Of a DNA stretch of 5,007 bases, positions 1-5,007 are shown piece by piece. Below the pieces are notes generated by a model that made no database searches, had not been told where the DNA came from, and saw only the letters and a list, made by a program, of their open reading frames with translations. This DNA is from a bacterium. Lineage in GTDB: Bacteria; Krumholzibacteriota; Krumholzibacteriia; LZORAL124-64-63. How positions within the stretch are numbered: the stretch's first letter is position 1; the number at the start of each line of letters is the position of its first letter. A program made the position numbers and the translations under genes. The DNA lies in contig JABIBH010000027.1 in assembly GCA_018652925.1 (NCBI GenBank), positions 1-5,007 on the forward strand. Direction: 5' to 3'.

Positions 1-131
1 CCTCCAATATCATCGGCAGCATTAATATCGATTTGTGCATGAACAAGTAAAGTGTCAGCGATGGTGAAAGCCTGCCCTTTTGCAAGGACAGGAGTCACTA
101 AAATCAATATCAGGAACAGTATCTTTTTCAT
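1..131 (-). CDS. Secreted protein of unknown function, N-terminal part only (runs off the left edge)
   Basis: Only the first 43 complete codons are in the window. The start is ATG at 131-129, which shares one base with the TAA of the upstream lipoprotein gene (TAATG). A GGAG Shine-Dalgarno lies about 10 bases upstream, so this start is well supported and translation is probably coupled. The protein opens with a textbook Sec signal peptide: MKK, a hydrophobic run of about 10 residues (Ile/Leu/Phe), then VTPVLA with a likely signal peptidase I cut after Ala17. No lipobox cysteine is visible. The mature part that can be read (KGQAFTIADTLLVHAQIDIN and a few more residues) is too short for me to recognise a family. 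It is probably periplasmic or cell-surface and co-expressed with the lipoprotein gene before it. Seen: start, signal peptide and overlap. Inferred: location and co-expression. Confidence 0.8.
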   Translation of the reverse strand, partial: MKKILFLILILVTPVLAKGQAFTIADTLLVHAQIDINAADDIG

Positions 132-631
132 TATTCAGCAGCTCCAAGAGTCACAGTCACATCATCCGCCCAATACTTGCCAAAGCTCATATTGAACAGA
201 AAAAAACTGATTTTTTCCGGATTTTCCCCTTCTTCAAACTGATGTGTCAAAGTCAAAGGCTTCCAGTCAGATGTTCTGCGTATAAGAGGATCGTGGGTTC
301 GAACAACTTTCGCTTTGCCACCAGGCATAACAATAATCATTTCAAGAACCAGATAACTACTCAACATTTCGGTTTTAAGATGGACCTTACAGTCCAGCTG
401 TTGGCCCGCTACATCAGGATTATCAATCTTGAGCAGCAGTGATCTGCCTTTATCCTGAAAATCTCCAACCAGGGACCCGTTGCCGTCAAACGAAACATCG
501 GCGACAAATTCCAGTTTTTCGTCATGGCTGTCATCAGCTGAAGTTATTGGCATTTCGAGCAGTATTTTTGGTCCAGAATCAAAACATCCGACAAAGACAA
601 CCAGCAGTGAAATAAGAAACAACTTGTACAA
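131..631 (-). CDS. Small lipoprotein with a probable jelly-roll (carbohydrate-binding-like) domain
   Basis: This is a 166-residue lipoprotein if it starts at TTG 631-629. I chose that start because a full AAGGAG (646-641) lies 9 bases upstream and because it gives a compact signal peptide, MYKLFLISLLVVFVG-C, with the lipid-modified Cys at residue 16. The longer reading from ATG at 664 (177 aa) has no clear Shine-Dalgarno and puts acidic residues (MSFLNDKE) ahead of the hydrophobic core. The mature part is beta-rich. It has alternating strands, a central Trp (W123, SDWKPL) and a C-terminal W154-ADDV-T-V-T-L pattern. That end pattern resembles the last strand of galactose-binding/CBM-type jelly-roll domains, which often close with W-x-D-D-V. 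No catalytic residues are apparent, so a binding or structural role on the membrane surface is the best guess. Residue +2 after the Cys is Phe rather than Asp, which by E. coli rules favours the outer membrane. The specific family and ligand are not known. Confidence 0.8.
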   Translation of the reverse strand: MYKLFLISLLVVFVGCFDSGPKILLEMPITSADDSHDEKLEFVADVSFDGNGSLVGDFQDKGRSLLLKIDNPDVAGQQLDCKVHLKTEMLSSYLVLEMIIVMPGGKAKVVRTHDPLIRRTSDWKPLTLTHQFEEGENPEKISFFLFNMSFGKYWADDVTVTLGAAE

Positions 632-727
632 GAGAACAATCTCCTTATCATTTAAGAACGACATTTTAATTCAGGTTAACACATGATTCCAGTTGTGCCA
701 CCTGATTTTAACCAGCAGGAACAATAA
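632..727. promoter_or_regulatory. Divergent intergenic region, presumed to hold both promoters
   Basis: This is the only gap between the leftward and rightward gene groups, so promoters for both should lie here. Candidate -10 boxes overlap: TAAAAT on the minus strand (668-663) and TTTAAT on the plus strand (665-670). Neither has a good -35 at 16-18 bases. If the minus-strand box is real, transcription would begin near 656. That would leave a short leader with the AAGGAG site, consistent with the TTG start at 631 and not with ATG 664. A pair of short inverted arms, TCAGGT (671-676) and ACCTGA (700-705), is present but could be chance. The exact promoters are uncertain. Confidence 0.35.
641..646 (-). 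promoter_or_regulatory. Ribosome binding site AAGGAG that decides the lipoprotein start
   Basis: On the minus strand AAGGAG is followed by nine bases and then TTG at 631. The in-frame ATG at 664 lies upstream of this site and has no comparable site of its own. This is the main reason to call the TTG start. Confidence 0.65.
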
Positions 728-2071
728 ATGAACCAAAAACCAGAAATTAAACAAAATAAATTAACCAAAATGCTGTGTGTTTGCACAACCGTTGACTGCA
801 CTGAGTGCAAAACAGCGATACTGCTTATGGTTAACGTTTTTGTTCTGCTGACAAGCTACTACATCCTCAAAACTGTCCGTGAACCACTTATACTTGCTGG
901 TGGCGGTGCTGAACTGAAAAGTTATACTGCTGCAGGTCAAGCTCTGTTCCTTTTTGTTGCAGTTCCTGTCTATTCCTGGCTTGTAAACAGGATGGATCGA
1001 TTAGTTCTCATCAACAGACTAACCCTGTTCTTTATTTCCAATCTCGTACTGTTCTACATACTTGCTCAGCTGAATGTTCCATATCTTGGTATACCTTTTT
1101 ATGTCTGGGTAGGCGTTTTCAGTTTGATGGTATTAGCTCAGTTCTGGTCTTTGGCCAACGACATGTTCACCCCTGAACAAGGTAAAAGACTTTTTCCTCT
1201 TGTTGCTTTTGGCAGTAGTATTGGTGCAATTTTTGGTTCATGGATCGCAGGTGTTCTCATTCGCAATGGAGTTGGCGCATATGAAATGATGCTTGTTTCC
1301 GGCGGTCTGTTGCTGATATGTATCTGGATTACATCAATTATCACAAGTAGTGAAGCACCTTGTCCTGCTGGTGCTCGCTGTCGTAAAAATGATGGCGATG
1401 TTGAAGGACCACCGGTAGAAGATATCAGTGGATTTACTCTGGTACTGAAAGACAAATATCTGTTGCTGATTGCTTTTCTGATGTTGTTGACCAATCTGGT
1501 CAATACTAACGGTGAATTCATTCTTGGAAAAATAGTTGTTGAAGCTGCCAAAACTGCTTTACCAAATGGTACTGAATCTGAAATTGGACAATACATTGGC
1601 AGTTTTTACAGCAACTTCTTTACTATCGTCAATATTGTCAGTGCATCCTTGCAGCTGTTCGCCGTTTCTCGAATCCTGAAATATGCAGGTATGAGAATTG
1701 CGCTACTTGTATTACCGGTTATTGCTCTGGGCAGTTATGCAGTGATGGCATTCAGTGCAACTCTCCTGATAGTAAAGATTGCTAAAATCGCTGAAAATTC
1801 CACCGATTACTCTCTGCAGAATACAACTCGACATGCCCTGTTCCTTCCTACTTCGGTTACTGCCAAGTATAAAGGCAAACAGGCAATCGATACTTTTTTT
1901 GTAAGGATGGGAGACGTCTCGTCGGCTCTGGTAGTGTTTACTGGCACTGCACTTGGATTTTCATTGGCAGGCTTTGCTATGGTCAATATTGTACTGGTTG
2001 CAATCTGGATTGCAATTGCAGTTTCAATTGGCAAACTGAACAAAAAACTAACTGCGGAGGTTGAGAGTTGA
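728..2071 (+). CDS. ATP/ADP translocase-family (Npt1/Npt2, TLC-type) membrane transporter
   Basis: This is a 447-residue inner-membrane protein with about 12 hydrophobic segments in two halves of six, split by a polar loop near residues 208-240. Family marks are the first-helix motif SYYILKTVREPLIL (43-56), A143-NDMFTPEQGKRLFPL and the following Gly-rich helix, and in the second half K353-IAENSTDYSLQNTTR then K384-QAIDTFFVRMGD. These match the bacterial nucleotide-transporter-like branch related to plastid and rickettsial ATP/ADP carriers. Known members exchange or import nucleotides; the substrate of this free-living-type branch is not established. By eye the glutamate that is critical in the fourth helix of plastid carriers appears replaced by a hydrophobic residue, so ATP/ADP exchange should not be assumed. 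The start is ATG 728, with AGGA (717-720) seven bases upstream. The N-terminus carries an unusual C17-x-C19-x4-C24-xx-C27 cluster, and the central loop has C212 and C218. It is the first gene of the rightward operon and overlaps the next gene by 4 bases. Confidence 0.85.
   Translation: MNQKPEIKQNKLTKMLCVCTTVDCTECKTAILLMVNVFVLLTSYYILKTVREPLILAGGGAELKSYTAAGQALFLFVAVPVYSWLVNRMDRLVLINRLTLFFISNLVLFYILAQLNVPYLGIPFYVWVGVFSLMVLAQFWSLANDMFTPEQGKRLFPLVAFGSSIGAIFGSWIAGVLIRNGVGAYEMMLVSGGLLLICIWITSIITSSEAPCPAGARCRKNDGDVEGPPVEDISGFTLVLKDKYLLLIAFLMLLTNLVNTNGEFILGKIVVEAAKTALPNGTESEIGQYIGSFYSNFFTIVNIVSASLQLFAVSRILKYAGMRIALLVLPVIALGSYAVMAFSATLLIVKIAKIAENSTDYSLQNTTRHALFLPTSVTAKYKGKQAIDTFFVRMGDVSSALVVFTGTALGFSLAGFAMVNIVLVAIWIAIAVSIGKLNKKLTAEVES
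2056..2060 (+). promoter_or_regulatory. Ribosome binding site GGAGG supporting a TTG start
   Basis: GGAGG sits at the 3' end of the transporter gene, seven bases before TTG 2068. It supports a TTG start for the barrel gene. The first in-frame ATG would be at residue 110, deep inside the protein and after the signal peptide. Confidence 0.75.
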
Positions 2072-3360
2072 GATTGTTTCTGTTGCTTCTGCTAATAGCT
2101 GGATCAGCAGTTGCAGAGACCGCTCCAACTGACTCAACCACAACAGAACCGTGGCAGACCAGAGGGACAGAGCAACCACTTGAAAACCATGACCCACATT
2201 ATATAAAAGCTGCAAAGTTTGCTGGCTATGTCCCCTATGCAGTTCTTGAGATTGGCTTTCGACCAGTAGTCTGGGCAGCAGAAGCAGATGAGACATGGCA
2301 TGTTTCCAGAAGTTTTGCCAGACTGCTTTCGTGGAATATTGACCGCATCGACACAAAAATCTCATCCCGATTTGGTTATGAAAGTGGCTACGGAATGACC
2401 CTTGCCGGCATTCACGCCGACAGTCAAAACTTTCTGGGTTCTGATTTTAATTACAGTGCAACTGCTGGCTTTCTTTCACCTAGAAATAATATTCTCTCTT
2501 TTGAGTTTGCCAATCCTATTGAGCCTGTCGGTTTCAATTTTCTAATCAGACATGAAATGAAAAACGATGTTCCCTTTTATGGACTCGGCATGGGTAGCTC
2601 ACCTGAACGCACCGACGCTCACCGCAGATATCTGTTGATAGATGCTTCTTGCAGCCTTGCAGTCAGTGAAAATTGCGCAATTAAAAGCTCCGTCTGGCGC
2701 AGAATAACTGACCTGGGCAATCCTGACGATGGCGAAACTGTTTCTGACAATTTTCCTGCACTTTTTGCAACCGCTGAGCACAGCAGATATTGGGGCCTGG
2801 AACTCTCAGCTTGTAGAGATACCAGAAACTCTGAAGATTTCTCAACTGATGGTTCACTTGTCCGCCTCATTGGCGGCATAGTGCAAGACGATTCCACTGG
2901 TGACGAAAACTATTCCACCATCAGTGGTGAGTACCAATACTTCCACCAGCTGTGGCGCGAAGGCAGATCACTGGCATTCCGATTCTTTATTGAGGGGATG
3001 GAATGTTCTGATCGTGATCAAATCCCGTACACTGAAATGATCAACATGGGTGGCAAATACACTCTGCGTGGCTACGATTATTATCGATTCACAGATACGC
3101 ACATGACTCTCTCAACAATTGAATATCGATATCCCGTTACAGCCAACATTCAGGGCAGGTTGTTTTCTGAATGGGGCTCAGTAGCTTCAGAATGGAATCA
3201 CTTGAGCACAGAAGACTTTGCACATTCCTGGGGCGCCGGTCTGGCAATGAATGTTCAAGGAACACCCCTGACATTACAGTGGGCACACAGTAGTGAAGGC
3301 AACCATGTATATGTTGGAACCAGTACAGTTTTCAGCCTCCAGTCAAGGAGGCTCCGATGA
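2068..3360 (+). CDS. Outer-membrane beta-barrel, Omp85 / bacterial surface antigen type (BamA/TamA-like), without POTRA domains
   Basis: This 430-residue protein starts at TTG 2068, inside the transporter's stop (TTGA overlap), with GGAGG seven bases upstream. A Sec signal peptide (MRLFLLLLLIAGSAVA, cut before Glu17) sends it to the envelope. After a Thr/Pro-rich stretch comes a short, possibly amphipathic segment (about residues 45-85). From about residue 90 on it shows alternating amphipathic beta-strands rich in aromatics. The key mark is MGGKYTLRGYDYYRF, with L333-R-G-Y336: this is the conserved (L/V/I)RG(Y/F) loop-6 motif of Omp85 barrels. F170-YGLGMGSS is also typical of surface-antigen barrels. 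The C-terminus shows a strand ending in Phe422 (YVGTSTVF), then eight extra residues (SLQSRRLR) past the usual beta-signal. There is no room for POTRA repeats, so it is not the essential BamA. Its job (secretion, lipid or lipoprotein placement, or another transport role) cannot be read from sequence; its neighbours suggest it serves the lipoprotein encoded next. Confidence 0.82.
   Translation: MRLFLLLLLIAGSAVAETAPTDSTTTEPWQTRGTEQPLENHDPHYIKAAKFAGYVPYAVLEIGFRPVVWAAEADETWHVSRSFARLLSWNIDRIDTKISSRFGYESGYGMTLAGIHADSQNFLGSDFNYSATAGFLSPRNNILSFEFANPIEPVGFNFLIRHEMKNDVPFYGLGMGSSPERTDAHRRYLLIDASCSLAVSENCAIKSSVWRRITDLGNPDDGETVSDNFPALFATAEHSRYWGLELSACRDTRNSEDFSTDGSLVRLIGGIVQDDSTGDENYSTISGEYQYFHQLWREGRSLAFRFFIEGMECSDRDQIPYTEMINMGGKYTLRGYDYYRFTDTHMTLSTIEYRYPVTANIQGRLFSEWGSVASEWNHLSTEDFAHSWGAGLAMNVQGTPLTLQWAHSSEGNHVYVGTSTVFSLQSRRLR
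3334..3353 (+). promoter_or_regulatory. Hairpin that sequesters the Shine-Dalgarno of the downstream lipoprotein gene
   Basis: AGCCTCC (3334-3340) and GGAGGCT (3347-3353) form a perfect 7-bp stem, five of the pairs G-C, around a 6-base loop (AGTCAA). The right arm contains most of the AAGGAGG ribosome site (3345-3351) used by ATG 3357, five bases downstream. The hairpin lies inside the last codons of the barrel gene. A ribosome finishing that gene would melt it, giving strict translational coupling between barrel and lipoprotein. The pairing is seen; the regulatory effect is inferred. Confidence 0.6.
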
Positions 3361-4976
3361 AAAAATGGCTGCTGTTACTGCTGCTTGTTGCAGGTTGTTC
3401 TTCATCGGACAGAGTCAGGTTTACTGACAATCCTGTAATTGAAGTTACTCATGACACAACACCTATTGCAGAACCTTTAGAAACCAATTACAAACGATTA
3501 AGCCATCTGGTAGACAATCTGATTCTAAGACAAACTCGACTGGGGCTTGACCCATCGAGCCCAGCTCCCGCGCTTGATGTAAACTCAATGGGTGAAGTAC
3601 CAAACTCAAGTTGGTACACTAACAGAGCCTCGCTTACTGCAGATGACTTGTTTATTTCAGATCCCGGTCCTGAGTCTTTTAAACCGTGGACTGTGACCGG
3701 CATGAAAATTGGTGGACGCAACCCAGGATTTGTTTTTGCCGACAGTCGTGGTGTGCGCTGGATCTGCAAGTTCGACAAACCAGGAGAACCAGTAGTTTCA
3801 ACTGCTGCCGATGTTATTGCCAACAAGCTGTTTTATGCTCTGGGCTATAACACTCCTGATGACAGAGTAGTCATTTTTCTTCCTGCCGATTTGCTGATTG
3901 GTGAAAAAGCAAAAACAAAAAACTCACTCGGCGTTAAACGAAAAATGCTCAGAGAGGATCTGGATGAAGTTCTATCTTCTCCTCACTGTCTGTGCTCCGG
4001 TGGAATGACAAGAGCTCTTGTCAGCAGGTTTTTGCCAGGCAAACCGATTGGTGGATACAGCTATCAAGGCACGAGGATTGATGACCCCAATGATAAAATC
4101 CCCCATCAGAACAGGCGCTCATTGAGAGCTCTGCGAGTTTTTGGTGCATGGCTCAATCACATAGATCAAAAAGTTGATAATACGCTGGATATATTTATCG
4201 GTAAAAATGGAACAGGCTATGTGAGACACTACATGGTAGATTTTGATGGCTGTCTTGGCGGCTTCTGGGCATCGAGGCATGAATCACGCATCGGTTATGA
4301 ACATGACCTTGATCTGGGTAAAATGTTAACAGGGATACCTGCACTTGGCCTGACAGTTCAACCATATGAATTGCTTGGTGAAGTTCCTCATCCTGAAATC
4401 GGAATGCTGGAAGCTGCTGTTTTTGATCCTGCAACCTGGAAACCAAATTACGCCAATGACTACTTCTCAAAATGCAGCCCTGCCGATGCTTTCTGGGCAG
4501 GTACAAAACTTATGCAGATTACTGATGACATGATTCGTGCTGCTGTTTCCGGTGGCAAATACAGCTCCAAAGATATTGAAAACATTATGACTGACATTCT
4601 GATTCAGCGTAGAGATAAAACTGTTGCCTGGGCGTTAACAAGAGTAAGCCCGGTTGGAAATATCGATAACCCTCTACGAATTGCTGGCAGACTTGGACTA
4701 ATGCGCTTCCAGGGGCTGAATATCCTTGGAAAGACCTCAGGACTTACCTGGCATGCAGAACTTTTTGATATCGATGGTAACCTGATCCTCTCATCTCCAA
4801 AGCAAATGACAAACCCGGCAGTTACTTTTGACCTGCATGATGTTGATGAAGATTATCTGGTACTGCAATGGACGGCTACCGGCTCAAACGGCAAGCTGCT
4901 CCCTCCAACTACAGCTCATTATGGAATCTCAGACAAGCAGTGGAAACTACTGGGGATTTTAAGAGACGGGCAATAA
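3357..4976 (+). CDS. Lipoprotein with protein-kinase-like motifs, family not recognised
   Basis: This is a 539-residue lipoprotein starting at ATG 3357, which overlaps the barrel's stop (ATGA). AAGGAGG lies five bases upstream. The signal peptide MKKWLLLLLLVAG-C has its lipobox Cys at 14, followed by SSSD; Ser at +2 favours the outer membrane by E. coli rules. I do not know the family name. Motifs in kinase order are visible: a Gly-containing stretch (G119-GRNPG), a candidate beta-3 Lys (WICK138FDKP), a helix with acidic D152 (STAADVIANKLFYALG), a polar segment (DDPNDKIPHQNRR, 242-254), H268-I-D270-Q-K272-V-D-N275 matching the HxDxKxxN catalytic loop, and D295-F-D-G298 resembling DFG. Conserved-looking pieces follow: FDPATWKPNY (356-365), DAFWAG (377-382) and a helix ending IQRRDKTVAWAL. 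From about residue 430 the protein looks beta-rich, perhaps a separate domain. The best guess is an extracytoplasmic atypical kinase or nucleotidyl-transfer enzyme (HipA/PI3K/Fam20-like fold). A non-catalytic pseudokinase is possible. Gene and lipoprotein calls are firm; the kinase call is inference. Confidence 0.75.
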   Translation: MKKWLLLLLLVAGCSSSDRVRFTDNPVIEVTHDTTPIAEPLETNYKRLSHLVDNLILRQTRLGLDPSSPAPALDVNSMGEVPNSSWYTNRASLTADDLFISDPGPESFKPWTVTGMKIGGRNPGFVFADSRGVRWICKFDKPGEPVVSTAADVIANKLFYALGYNTPDDRVVIFLPADLLIGEKAKTKNSLGVKRKMLREDLDEVLSSPHCLCSGGMTRALVSRFLPGKPIGGYSYQGTRIDDPNDKIPHQNRRSLRALRVFGAWLNHIDQKVDNTLDIFIGKNGTGYVRHYMVDFDGCLGGFWASRHESRIGYEHDLDLGKMLTGIPALGLTVQPYELLGEVPHPEIGMLEAAVFDPATWKPNYANDYFSKCSPADAFWAGTKLMQITDDMIRAAVSGGKYSSKDIENIMTDILIQRRDKTVAWALTRVSPVGNIDNPLRIAGRLGLMRFQGLNILGKTSGLTWHAELFDIDGNLILSSPKQMTNPAVTFDLHDVDEDYLVLQWTATGSNGKLLPPTTAHYGISDKQWKLLGILRDGQ

Positions 4977-4978
4977 AA

Positions 4979-5004
4979 AGCCCCCACTCTATTGAGCAGG
5001 GGCT
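4979..5004 (-). terminator. Intrinsic terminator-like hairpin, oriented for a convergent minus-strand gene
   Basis: AGCCCC (4979-4984) pairs with GGGGCT (4999-5004). An inner CTC/GAG (4987-4989 and 4994-4996) closes on a TATT loop, with a 2x2 internal mismatch between the two stems. Reading the minus strand, the stem is followed directly by a T-rich stretch (TTTTATTG, into 4971), the classic Rho-independent pattern. Reading the plus strand, the three bases after the stem are CCA and the window ends, so no T-tract can be seen. It may still end the rightward operon by its stem. It begins two bases after the lipoprotein stop codon. Confidence 0.65.
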
Positions 5005-5007
5005 CCA

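Noticed and set aside
288..312. A tRNA T-arm-like stretch (GGGTTCGAAC) on the plus strand.
   Set aside because: The bases around the loop do not pair as a T-stem, no acceptor, D or anticodon arms surround it, and it lies inside the coding region of the minus-strand lipoprotein.
671..713. Inverted arms TCAGGT/ACCTGA and GGTTAA/TTAACC in the divergent intergenic region, as a possible operator.
   Set aside because: Arms of only six bases with wide spacing are expected about once by chance in a region of this size, and the two pairs overlap. Kept only as a remark in the intergenic entry.
1138..2365. Long open frames on the minus strand inside the transporter and across its junction with the barrel gene.
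   Set aside because: They lie antisense to clearly recognisable family sequence, have no recognisable protein features and no convincing ribosome sites.
2068..3360. The essential BamA assembly protein or TamA.
   Set aside because: There are no POTRA domains and the length is about half of that expected; only the barrel motif is shared.
3357..3396. CTG-rich stretch as a DNA repeat.
   Set aside because: It simply encodes the Leu run of the signal peptide; the codons vary and there is no regular unit.
3357..4976. HipA-type toxin kinase of a toxin-antitoxin pair.
   Set aside because: The protein has a lipoprotein signal peptide, no HipB-like DNA-binding partner is adjacent, and the neighbours are envelope proteins. 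At most the fold may be shared.

Overview
The window looks like part of a Gram-negative bacterial chromosome of moderate G+C content (mid-40s percent by eye). The evidence is two lipoprotein signal peptides, an outer-membrane Omp85-type beta-barrel and strong AGGAG-type ribosome binding sites. No phylum can be assigned: there is no rRNA, tRNA or housekeeping marker. There is no sign of phage, insertion sequence or CRISPR.

Layout: two divergent gene groups share an intergenic region of about 96 bp (632-727). Leftward there are two genes. The first is a small lipoprotein (131-631) with a probable jelly-roll, carbohydrate-binding-like domain. The second is a signal-peptide protein that starts at 131 and runs off the left edge; the stop of the first and the start of the second share one base (TAATG). 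Rightward there is a tightly coupled three-gene operon: a 12-TM transporter of the ATP/ADP translocase (Npt1/Npt2, TLC) family at 728-2071, a POTRA-less Omp85/surface-antigen barrel at 2068-3360, and a lipoprotein at 3357-4976. Both rightward junctions are 4-base overlaps (TTGA and ATGA). The second junction also carries a perfect 7-bp hairpin that buries the Shine-Dalgarno of the last gene. A GC-rich hairpin closes the window; its visible T-tract lies on the minus strand, so it looks like the terminator of a convergent gene to the right.

The most interesting point is the last gene. It has no family that I can name with certainty, but it carries an ordered set of protein-kinase-like motifs: a candidate beta-3 lysine (K138), a catalytic-loop match H268-x-D270-x-K272-xx-N275, and a DFG-like D295-F-D-G298. 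It also has a clear lipoprotein signal peptide, which would place it outside the cytoplasm, where ATP is normally scarce. Sharing an operon with a nucleotide-transporter-family protein and an outer-membrane barrel suggests a testable three-part envelope system. In it, the inner-membrane transporter would supply a nucleotide, the lipid-anchored kinase-like enzyme would use it, and the barrel would place or export the enzyme or its product. The motifs and operon structure are seen in the sequence; the functional link is inference.
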